Shown: piece after piece, positions 9,377 through 16,969 of the stretch
Layout: each line of letters begins with the position of its first letter
How positions within the stretch are numbered: the stretch's first letter is position 1
NCBI RefSeq assembly: GCF_003584565.2
Contig: NZ_CP031010.1
Span: 2,480,001-2,544,000, forward strand
Reading direction: 5' to 3'
DNA: 64,000 bases
Source of the DNA: Alteromonas sp. RKMC-009
GTDB taxonomy: Bacteria; Pseudomonadota; Gammaproteobacteria; Enterobacterales; Alteromonadaceae
Made by a program: the position numbers and the translations under genes
The notes under the pieces: generated by a model
Told to the model about the DNA's origin: nothing
Databases searched by the model: none
What the model saw: only the letters and a program-made list of their open reading frames with translations

Positions 9377-9397
9377 TTGTAATCAGATTTATTACAA
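9377..9397. promoter_or_regulatory. Palindrome in the divergent photolyase promoter
   Basis: The perfect inverted repeat TTGTAAT (9377-9383) and ATTACAA (9391-9397) has a 7-base spacer and lies in the 87-bp gap between Cry-DASH and phrB. A third ATTACAA overlaps the Cry-DASH start (9351-9357). The position suggests a shared operator. Light-responsive MerR-type repressors of the LitR/CarH family control such genes in some bacteria, but none is encoded in this window and the binding protein is unknown. Confidence 0.5.
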
Positions 9398-9439
9398 TGC
9401 CGTATCTATTGCATCATTCTGAATAAAAAGGATAACAAC

Positions 9440-10864
9440 GTGCCGGTACCCGTCAGCATTATGTGGTTCCGCCAGGACTTGCGCGTGAAAGATAATCCCG
9501 CGCTGAACGCCGCCTGCGACCTTGGTAAAATCATCCCTGTATACATTGCAGATACGTCTGTACCGGAAAAACGACTCCCCGGTAGTGTAACTAAATGGTG
9601 GTTACATCAATCATTAAACTCCCTTAATGATCGCCTTAACGGCCATTTGCAGGTATTCAGCGGCGATCCGGCAGACCTCATTCCTGAACTCATGGCACGG
9701 TTTGATGTGCAGCATATTTTCTGGAACCGGTTGTATGAGCCATGGCATGTGGCCAGAGACAAAAAACTGAAGCAGGCCCTGAAAGATGACGGCAAAACGG
9801 TGAAGAGTTTCAATGGTTCGTTGTTGTGGGAGCCCTGGGACATTGAGAATAAATCAGGTTCACCCTATAAGGTATTTACGCCGTTTTACCGTAAAGGCTG
9901 CTTACAGGCTGCTGAGCCACGTTTTCCCCAGGCGCCGGTAGCCAGAATCACTTACGCGGATGTGGACAATGCAGGTATGTCAATTGATGATCTCGGGTTG
10001 ATGCCTAATATTCAGTGGTACGATGGCATCGAAAAAATGTGGACACCGGGAGAAGACGGAGCAGCAGACCGGCTTGCTACCTTCATAGACGAAGCCGCAG
10101 CGAATTATAAAACCGACCGGGATATTCCGGCTGTGCAGGGTACATCGTTGCTCAGCCCGCATCTTCATGCCGGAGAAATATCTCCTAATCAAATCTGGTA
10201 TGCCATTAAGGATGCGTTTGGCAACAGTGATGATAAGAATATCGATACCTATCTGAGTGAACTGGGATGGCGGGAATTTGCCCATCACCTTATCTATCAT
10301 TTTCCTGACTTCCCCGATAAGAACTTCAATGAGAAGTTTGATAAATTTCCATGGCGCCGGAGCCAGAAAGATTTGCAAGCCTGGCAGAAGGGCCGCACGG
10401 GTATCCCTATTGTCGATGCAGGCATGCGGGAATTATGGCACACCGGCTATATGCACAACCGCGTACGGATGATTACCGGTTCATTTCTGGTGAAGAACTT
10501 ACTTACCGACTGGCGTGAGGGAGAAGCCTGGTTCTGGGATTGTCTGGTTGACGCTGACGGTGCGAATAATACCGCCGGATGGCAGTGGGTGGCGGGGTCG
10601 GGTGCCGACGCCGCGCCTTATTTTCGGGTATTTAACCCGGTGTTGCAAGGGGAGAAATTCGACAAGCAGGGCGAATACGTACGTACCTGGTGTCCCGAAC
10701 TGAAAAAATTGCCCAACAAATATATTCATAAGCCCTGGGAGGCGGACAAAGCAACGCTCAAACAGGCTGGTATCGTGCTCGGAGAGCAATATCCTGAACC
10801 TCTGGTGGATCTAAAAGCGTCACGACAACGGGCACTGGACGCCTTTAATGAAATTAAGGGGTAA
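9440..10864 (+). CDS. phrB: Deoxyribodipyrimidine photolyase, class I (PhrB)
   Basis: A 474-residue class I CPD photolyase. It opens with IMWFRQDLRVKDNPAL. The FAD domain has QGTSLLSPHLHAGEISPNQ, LSELGWREFAHHL, GRTGIPIVDAGMRELWHTG, YMHNRVRMITGSFLVKNLL and GWQWVAGSGADAAPYF then RVFNPVLQGEKFD, all as in E. coli Phr. It reverses cyclobutane pyrimidine dimers in DNA using FADH- and blue light. Two bases separate its stop from the next ATG, so it is the first gene of a plus-strand operon with the FeS photolyase and the DUF2256 gene. Confidence 0.96.
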   Translation: MPVPVSIMWFRQDLRVKDNPALNAACDLGKIIPVYIADTSVPEKRLPGSVTKWWLHQSLNSLNDRLNGHLQVFSGDPADLIPELMARFDVQHIFWNRLYEPWHVARDKKLKQALKDDGKTVKSFNGSLLWEPWDIENKSGSPYKVFTPFYRKGCLQAAEPRFPQAPVARITYADVDNAGMSIDDLGLMPNIQWYDGIEKMWTPGEDGAADRLATFIDEAAANYKTDRDIPAVQGTSLLSPHLHAGEISPNQIWYAIKDAFGNSDDKNIDTYLSELGWREFAHHLIYHFPDFPDKNFNEKFDKFPWRRSQKDLQAWQKGRTGIPIVDAGMRELWHTGYMHNRVRMITGSFLVKNLLTDWREGEAWFWDCLVDADGANNTAGWQWVAGSGADAAPYFRVFNPVLQGEKFDKQGEYVRTWCPELKKLPNKYIHKPWEADKATLKQAGIVLGEQYPEPLVDLKASRQRALDAFNEIKG

Positions 10865-10866
10865 CC

Positions 10867-12408
10867 ATGGGCTGTACTCTGCGATTGATACTTGGCGACC
10901 AGCTCACCGCCACTTTACCGGTGATCACTGACGCGGTGAAAACCCGCGATATTTTGTTGATGGCAGAGGTGAAAGAAGAAGCCACTTATGTGAAGCACCA
11001 TAAGAAGAAGATTGCATTTCTATTTTCAGCTATGCGGCATTTCGCAGAAGAACTGAAAGACGACGGCTTCAAAGTAAATTACAGAAAGTACGATGACCCT
11101 GACAATCAGGGTAGCTTGCTGAATGAAGTAAAAGCGCTGGTGAGCACACACGATGTTGATAATATCGTTGTCACTGAACCGGGTGAATACCGTTTACTGA
11201 AGAGTATGCAGCAATGGGAAAGTCAGCTCGGTGTGCCTGTGGATCTGTTACCCGACGAACGGTTCTATGCCAGTAAAGCCAGGTTTGCTGAATGGGCTGA
11301 AGGACGGAAAACCCTTCGTATGGAATTCTGGTACCGGGAAATGCGCAAAGAAACCGGCATTCTTATGGAAAATGGTGCGCCGGCGGGGGGAGACTGGAAC
11401 TACGATGCGAAAAACCGTGAGTCCATGCCCGCCAGTGTCACTCCACCACCACCGGTAAAATTTGAGCCCGATGAGATAACCCGGGACGTGATCAGTCTGG
11501 TTGAAAAAGAGTTCGGTGATCACTTCGGTGAATTAGATGATTTTCATTATGCTATCGATCGTGCCGGTGCACTTGAGGTATTAAACCGCTTTATTGACGA
11601 ACGGCTACCGGACTTTGGCCGCTATCAGGACGCCATGCGTCATAACATGCCCTGGTTGTTTCATTCCCATCTGTCCTTTTACATCAATTGTGGTTTGCTC
11701 AGTCCCCGGGAGGTGGTTCAGCAGGCAGAAGCCGCCTGGCATGCCGGTGAAGCACCACTGAATTCCGTAGAAGGTTTCATCCGGCAGATCATTGGCTGGC
11801 GTGAATTTGTGCGGGGATTTTACTGGCATTACATGCCGGGGTTACAGACAGATAATTATTTCAATGCAAAAAGAACCTTGCCGGACTTTTTCTGGGACGG
11901 CTACACCAATATGAATTGTCTGCGTCAGTGCATTACTGACACTAAAAAACATGCCTACGCACACCATATTCAGCGTTTGATGGTGTTAGGTAATTTTTCA
12001 TTATTGTGTGAGTTATCTCCCGCTGAAGTGCAGGAGTGGTACCTGCTGGTGTACGCAGACGCCTACGAGTGGGTCGAATTACCTAATGTCTCGGGCATGA
12101 TTTTATTCGCCGACGGCGGCAATCTCGCTAGCAAACCCTACGTAGCAAGTGGCAGCTACATCAATAAGATGTCTGATTACTGCAAGCATTGTGGTTACAG
12201 TGTATCGAAAAAAAGCGGAGAAGGAGCCTGTCCGTTCAACTACCTGTACTGGCGCTTCCTCGATGCCCATCAGGACAAGTTACGGAAGAACCCGAGAATG
12301 GCGCTTGTCTATAAAAGCTACGACAGAATGGCGGAAGAGAAAATCGCAGCGATGCGGGAAGACGGTCAGCGTTTTCTGACAAAACTGAGTAAAAATGAAG
12401 AAGTCTGA
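10867..12408 (+). CDS. Iron-sulfur bacterial cryptochrome / prokaryotic (6-4) photolyase
   Basis: A 513-residue protein of the FeS-BCP branch (Pfam DPRP type, like Agrobacterium PhrB). The N terminus is [16 protein letters not shown]. Four cysteines sit at residues 351, 439, 442 and 455 (NMNCLRQ, YCKHCGY, GACPFNY), one residue off the [4Fe-4S] ligands known in Agrobacterium PhrB. The His pair of the lesion site is present (HAYAHHIQR, 366-367). It should therefore repair pyrimidine (6-4) photoproducts. It follows phrB by two bases, and its last 14 bases contain the start of the DUF2256 gene. Confidence 0.94.
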   Translation: MGCTLRLILGDQLTATLPVITDAVKTRDILLMAEVKEEATYVKHHKKKIAFLFSAMRHFAEELKDDGFKVNYRKYDDPDNQGSLLNEVKALVSTHDVDNIVVTEPGEYRLLKSMQQWESQLGVPVDLLPDERFYASKARFAEWAEGRKTLRMEFWYREMRKETGILMENGAPAGGDWNYDAKNRESMPASVTPPPPVKFEPDEITRDVISLVEKEFGDHFGELDDFHYAIDRAGALEVLNRFIDERLPDFGRYQDAMRHNMPWLFHSHLSFYINCGLLSPREVVQQAEAAWHAGEAPLNSVEGFIRQIIGWREFVRGFYWHYMPGLQTDNYFNAKRTLPDFFWDGYTNMNCLRQCITDTKKHAYAHHIQRLMVLGNFSLLCELSPAEVQEWYLLVYADAYEWVELPNVSGMILFADGGNLASKPYVASGSYINKMSDYCKHCGYSVSKKSGEGACPFNYLYWRFLDAHQDKLRKNPRMALVYKSYDRMAEEKIAAMREDGQRFLTKLSKNEEV

Positions 12409-12541
12409 CTTACCGCAGAAGATGTGTCCGGTTTGCCAGCGGCCATTTACATGGCGCAAAAAGTGGGAACGGAACTGGGAAGCGGTAAAATATTGCTCTA
12501 AGAGATGTGCCGGCAATAAACAAAGCCGGCACGACCGTTGA
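12395..12541 (+). CDS. DUF2256 small zinc-finger-like protein
   Basis: A 48-residue protein with two CxxC/CxxxC cysteine pairs: [15 protein letters not shown], then KYCSKRCAG. This pattern defines DUF2256, whose members are repeatedly found next to cryptochrome/photolyase genes. The ATG lies 14 bases before the end of the (6-4) photolyase gene in another frame, so translation is coupled. Zinc binding is inferred from the cysteines. The function is unknown, and a helper role for the FeS photolyase is only a guess from linkage. The stop is 3 bases before the opposing DUF4870 gene. Confidence 0.9.
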   Translation: MKKSDLPQKMCPVCQRPFTWRKKWERNWEAVKYCSKRCAGNKQSRHDR

Positions 12542-12543
12542 TA

Positions 12544-12894
12544 TCAGAACATCCAGCCCGCAGGATCCGGGTGGGCTTGATTGTTATCAAGATACTTCAT
12601 GCCTTTCACACAACGAACAATCAGCCAGACAACCCAGAACAGAATAACCAGCCAGCCTATCAGCACAATTGACAGAATAGAGCCGATCACCAGGTAGAGG
12701 AAACCTATCCAGAAAGTACGGATTTGGAAACGGTAGTGGCTTTGCAGCCATTCCGGTGCATCTGATTTATTTATGTAGGCCATCACAACCCCCACAAGGC
12801 CGGTGATACCAAATAATATGCCTACCAGATACAGGATATAGACAATCTTCGCAGTGCTGCCTGATGCATTGGTGTTCGCGGGAATTTCGCTCAT
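12544..12894 (-). CDS. DUF4870 membrane protein
   Basis: A 116-residue integral membrane protein with about three hydrophobic segments: IVYILYLVGILFGITGLVGV, FWIGFLYLVIGSILSIVLIG and WLVILFWVVWLIV. The conserved HYRFQIRTFW between the first two is typical of DUF4870/Tic20-like proteins. No enzymatic role is known. It is convergent with the DUF2256 gene, with only 2 bases between the stops, and stands alone in its own transcription unit. Confidence 0.85.
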   Translation of the reverse strand: MSEIPANTNASGSTAKIVYILYLVGILFGITGLVGVVMAYINKSDAPEWLQSHYRFQIRTFWIGFLYLVIGSILSIVLIGWLVILFWVVWLIVRCVKGMKYLDNNQAHPDPAGWMF

Positions 12895-13156
12895 TTTATT
12901 TATCCTTTTTAAAGTTATTTTTCCATACTATTTTCAGTCGGTTAGAAAGGCGGCTTGATAAATAGTCATGAAATAGTGCGATGAAACCGGACAAAATGCA
13001 ATGCTCTGAAGAGATTGATGGCAAGCTCCTGTGATTAAGTTTTGCTTTTGTTGAGTTTTACAATTGAAACTTATTACAGAAAAACTGCGGTTTAGATTGG
13101 CTGTGTACCGGGACAGTGATAGACAAGTCAGTTCAACCGACAATACTGATATCCCT

Positions 13157-13951
13157 ATGATTACAAAACTATCCGTTTCTCATTTTGCTATTTTGCTTAG
13201 TAGCTTGCTGACGCTTTCTGCCTGCTCAACGACTCAAAACAACGATGATGGCTGGCAAAATTTACTGTCTCCGGCAGAACAGAAAAACTGGACTGCAAAA
13301 ATTAATCATCATCCTTCCGGGCAAAACTTTGCCAACACATTCCGGTTCTCAGAAGATATACTGCTTGTACGTTATGATGGTTATGATGACTTCAACGAAC
13401 AATTCGGCCATCTTTTCTATGAAGCTGAATTAACCAACTTTCATCTCAAATTTGAGTACCGCTTTACCGGAGACTTTCTTGAAAGCGCCCCGCGCTACGC
13501 ACGATTAAACAGTGGTGTAATGTTTGCCAGTCAGTCTGCTGATTCCATCCTCACGGATCAAAACTGGCCGGTTTCGGTGGAAATGCAGCTGTTGGCTGAG
13601 CGTGAAGCCGGTGTAGCAAGACCTACAGGAAATATGTGTTCGCCCGGTACTGAAATTTACTATCAGGGTGACATTTATCCTGAGCACTGCCTTAACTCGT
13701 CATCGCCAACGTTCCCCGCCGGTGAATGGGTGAGGGGCGAACTGATCGTTAAAGACGGACACGTTACTCAACTTATCAATAATGATGTGGTCCTTGAATA
13801 TGATTTAGCTCTCGCTAAAAAGGACGATCTGGTCACCGGTGAAAACCCGGCGACATGGGAACAGATGAAAAACCTGAAGTCAGGTTATATTGCATTTCAA
13901 AGTGAAGGGCAGCCCATTGATTTTAAAAATGTTTACTTAAAAATACTGTGA
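13157..13951 (+). CDS. DUF1080 (3-keto-disaccharide hydrolase-like) lipoprotein
   Basis: A 264-residue lipoprotein, with signal peptide ending in the lipobox LSAC (cysteine about residue 20). The body fits the DUF1080 jelly-roll: LHFEYR-like strand NFHLKFEYRF, GVMFAS, WPVSVEMQLL, GEWVRGELIVKDG and the terminal SGYIAFQSEGQPIDFKNVYL. Such proteins act in the periplasm or on the cell surface on glycans, and family members hydrolyse 3-keto-glycosides. I chose the ATG at 13157 because it opens directly onto the signal peptide; the frame extends upstream to a TTG at 13064. Lying before a TonB receptor and GH115, it probably belongs to the same glycan locus. Confidence 0.82.
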   Translation: MITKLSVSHFAILLSSLLTLSACSTTQNNDDGWQNLLSPAEQKNWTAKINHHPSGQNFANTFRFSEDILLVRYDGYDDFNEQFGHLFYEAELTNFHLKFEYRFTGDFLESAPRYARLNSGVMFASQSADSILTDQNWPVSVEMQLLAEREAGVARPTGNMCSPGTEIYYQGDIYPEHCLNSSSPTFPAGEWVRGELIVKDGHVTQLINNDVVLEYDLALAKKDDLVTGENPATWEQMKNLKSGYIAFQSEGQPIDFKNVYLKIL

Positions 13952-13993
13952 ATGGTCAGCCTCTTCGAAGCAGAGTTTCCCCGGTCACTACCT

Positions 13994-14059
13994 GAAGCGC
14001 TTCCTCTGTTGTAAAAAGTTTTGTCACCGGGAAATTATCCATAATTGAAACCCGGTGAC
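13994..14059. promoter_or_regulatory. Palindromes in the leader of the TonB receptor gene
   Basis: The 240-bp gap between the DUF1080 and TonB receptor genes holds a 10-bp palindrome, GAAGCGCTTC (13994-14003), and a perfect 9-bp inverted repeat, GTCACCGGG (14023-14031) with CCCGGTGAC (14051-14059). No T tract follows, so a regulatory site is more likely than a terminator. The binding factor is unknown. Confidence 0.35.
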
Positions 14060-14191
14060 ACAAAATGACGCCATATAATTGATTTTGATTGACCCTGAAT
14101 ATCTTCAAATTTAACGTGAATTTATTGTAAATAAATGGTGAAAAGTCATGCGGTTTGAATGCGTGACGTTTCACTCTTCAAAGGATCCGTT

Positions 14192-16891
14192 ATGAAATTG
14201 AAGAAACTGTCACTCTCCATTATTACCGTATTGCATGCCGGCTTAACTACAAATGCGCTCGCTCAGGACAACACACAGGAGAGCGCTACCGGTGATCAGT
14301 TGGAAGTTATCGAAGTAAAAGGCTTTCGAAGCTCACTGAACAAATCCCTGCTGACAAAACGCGCTAACGTGAATTCCATGGAGTCCATATCCGCCGAAGA
14401 TATTGGTAAGTTTCCAGATCTAAACTTAGCTGAATCGCTACAACGTATTTCAGGTGTCTCAATCAGCCGCGAAGGCGGCGAGGGCAGACGTATCACACTG
14501 CGGGGCCTCGGCCCGGATTTTACCCGTGCAACACTGAACGGTATGGAAATACCGGCGGAAACCGATCAACTGGACTCGTCAATTTCCGCTCTGAGCGGCG
14601 GGCGTGCATTTGACTTCAATGTATTTGCGTCTGAATTATTTAATCGTGTGGACGTACAAAAATCTCCAACGGCATCAATGGAAGAAGGTGGTATCGCGGG
14701 TTCTGTTAATCTGTATACCGCCAAGCCTTTTGATAATCCCGGGTTTCATTATGCCGGTTCAGCGCAGGCGAACTACAACGATGTCTCTGAGGAGACCAAC
14801 CCCCGCACGGCGGTAATGGTGAGCAATACCTTTGACGATGATAAGTTTGGTGTCCTTTTCTCACTGGCTTATTCGACCCGGAACGTTAACCAGCAAGGCT
14901 TCGGAACCGTAGGCTGGCAAACGCCGGTTAACAATAATATGACTTACGCGGATACCAGCAGTACAAACGTTACCGGGTCGCCGTCCGGTGCTGATTGTCA
15001 GTTAAATGGTGCAGATGTTGACGCCATCAATTGTTTATATGCCCCCCGGATCCCGCGGCCGGATTATTTCGGTAACGAACAGACCCGCCTGGGTATTACT
15101 TCTTCATTTCAGTATGCGCCGTCTGATAATGTGTTACTTACCTTCGACTACTTACATTCACAACTGGAAAATGAACGCTCGTACTATCACATGTACGCTA
15201 TGTTCAGAAATTACTTCAATCAAATCACACCAACATCGGTTACTGTAGCGCCCAATGGCCAGCAAATTATTGCCGGCGAATTTGATGGCATAACTAACCG
15301 GGTTGAGAGCCGTGAGACCACCAGTGATACGGCATTTAACCAGTATGTGTTATCGGGAGAGTTTGGCTTAACAGACCGTCTCATCGTGGATGCCATGGTG
15401 GGGTATGCAGAAATCGATTTTTCCCGTGATGAATTTCGTCACATTATGGACAGTACAGAACCGCATAGTTTCGGTTTCGATTTTACGGGTAACCCCAATG
15501 CTGCGTTGCTCGACTTCCAGTTCGATTATAACGATCCTGCCTTGTACAACTTGTCCTCTTATGATTTACAGGATCAGACTGATAAAGAAAACCTGACCGC
15601 TAAATTTGATGGAAAATATGTGGCGGATATGGTCGAAGTTAAGGCCGGTGTGGCGTACAACAACCGCAAAGTCTCCCGCCAATATTTCGGTCTGCCAACC
15701 TTTTCTACGGGATCCGCAGAAGGCTTAACGGAAATGTTGCCTATCAGTAATTTTGGCGACGGTTTTGACGGTAATTTGTTTCCTTTTGTAGTGGCTGATT
15801 TTGATGCAGTAAAAGACGCTATCGGCCCCCTAAACTGGCAATCTCAGGATCAGAAAAACACGCAGGTAGAAGAAGAGACCATGGCCGTTTATCTGGAGTT
15901 TAATACGGACTTCGATATCGCTGATATGATTTTGCGTACCAACTTTGGTATGCGTTATGTGGATACCACCGCCACGTCAACGGGATATATCCGGCTGGAA
16001 AATTCTGTAGAAACCATCGTGGCTGAACATGATTATAAGAACTTTTTACCGGCTCTGAACCTGGCACTGGAGCCTGCAGATGATCTCATCGTGCGTTTAG
16101 GACTGACGCGGTCAATGACACGCCCCAGCTTAAATACGCTGAACCCGGGCAATCCTGCTTTTCGCTACATCGAAGGATTCGTGACGGTGGGTAATCCGTA
16201 CCTTGACCCCTATGTGTCTAACAATGTGGACTTTGGCGTAGAGTGGTATTTTGACGAAGAGTCGTTATTGTCTGCCACACTGTTTTATAAAGACATAGAA
16301 ACCTACATTCGCAGCACACAGGAAGAAAAACTGGTCGACAGTATTTATTACACGGCAATCAATAACGACCCGGTTTATGATCCCGCGATAACGGTTAATC
16401 CGTTCAGCGAACCTTATACCCATTATTCCTATGACAATGGCGACGGTACAACCATAAACGGCTTTGAAATCAGCTACCAGCAGCCATTTAACTTCCTGCC
16501 CGCGCCGTTTGATAATTTTGGGACAGTGGCAAACTACACCCGGGTCAGTTCCGGGGAAATCGTGGGTGTTTCCGAGAATTCTTATAACTTCACCTTGTAC
16601 TACGAAACAGAAAAGTATGGTGCCCGCCTGTCGGCAAACAGCAGGGATGACTACTTTATCGAAGTCCCCGGCATCACCGGCAATGCGGAAAATGGAGTGA
16701 CGGGTCCCACTAATATCGACTTTTCCTCATTCTATAACTGGTCGGATAATTTGACGTTCTCCTTTGAAGTCATCAACCTGACTGATGAGTATTCACGGCT
16801 TTTCGTCACCGGCGACGGTTCGCTGGACATGGTGCGGGAATATAACAACACAGGAAGACAGTTCTTCCTTGGCGTGCGCTATCACAACTAG
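14192..16891 (+). CDS. TonB-dependent receptor (TonB-Xanth-Caul type)
   Basis: An 899-residue outer-membrane receptor with a signal peptide (cleavage near TNALAQ), a TonB-box-like EVIEVKG, a plug domain (SISAEDIGKFPDLNLAESLQ, then RISGVSISREGG and RRITLRGLGPDFT) and a C-terminal beta barrel ending in an aromatic strand (RQFFLGVRYHN). This plug signature is that of receptors used by alteromonads and Caulobacter for oligosaccharide uptake. The start at 14192 has AAGGA just upstream. It is followed by a GH115 gene, so the likely ligand is a glucuronoxylan fragment (inference from context). Confidence 0.92.
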   Translation: MKLKKLSLSIITVLHAGLTTNALAQDNTQESATGDQLEVIEVKGFRSSLNKSLLTKRANVNSMESISAEDIGKFPDLNLAESLQRISGVSISREGGEGRRITLRGLGPDFTRATLNGMEIPAETDQLDSSISALSGGRAFDFNVFASELFNRVDVQKSPTASMEEGGIAGSVNLYTAKPFDNPGFHYAGSAQANYNDVSEETNPRTAVMVSNTFDDDKFGVLFSLAYSTRNVNQQGFGTVGWQTPVNNNMTYADTSSTNVTGSPSGADCQLNGADVDAINCLYAPRIPRPDYFGNEQTRLGITSSFQYAPSDNVLLTFDYLHSQLENERSYYHMYAMFRNYFNQITPTSVTVAPNGQQIIAGEFDGITNRVESRETTSDTAFNQYVLSGEFGLTDRLIVDAMVGYAEIDFSRDEFRHIMDSTEPHSFGFDFTGNPNAALLDFQFDYNDPALYNLSSYDLQDQTDKENLTAKFDGKYVADMVEVKAGVAYNNRKVSRQYFGLPTFSTGSAEGLTEMLPISNFGDGFDGNLFPFVVADFDAVKDAIGPLNWQSQDQKNTQVEEETMAVYLEFNTDFDIADMILRTNFGMRYVDTTATSTGYIRLENSVETIVAEHDYKNFLPALNLALEPADDLIVRLGLTRSMTRPSLNTLNPGNPAFRYIEGFVTVGNPYLDPYVSNNVDFGVEWYFDEESLLSATLFYKDIETYIRSTQEEKLVDSIYYTAINNDPVYDPAITVNPFSEPYTHYSYDNGDGTTINGFEISYQQPFNFLPAPFDNFGTVANYTRVSSGEIVGVSENSYNFTLYYETEKYGARLSANSRDDYFIEVPGITGNAENGVTGPTNIDFSSFYNWSDNLTFSFEVINLTDEYSRLFVTGDGSLDMVREYNNTGRQFFLGVRYHN

Positions 16892-16904
16892 GCAGCTTTA
16901 CGTT

Positions 16905-16932
16905 ACAGGGTCATAAGTTCTTATGACCCTGT
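16905..16932 (+). repeat. Perfect 13-bp inverted repeat between receptor and GH115 genes
   Basis: ACAGGGTCATAAG (16905-16917) and CTTATGACCCTGT (16920-16932) are exact complements separated by two bases. No T run follows, so it is not a standard intrinsic terminator. It could stabilise the upstream mRNA end, cause partial termination, or bind a dimeric regulator. Confidence 0.7.
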
Positions 16933-16969
16933 CCTTATCCCGCAACACTTTATTCAGGCCAGGCTCACT

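Noticed and set aside
13956..14174. A 72-codon minus-strand frame between the DUF1080 and TonB receptor genes
   Set aside because: It covers the palindromic leader of the receptor gene, has no good start signal and no recognisable domain.
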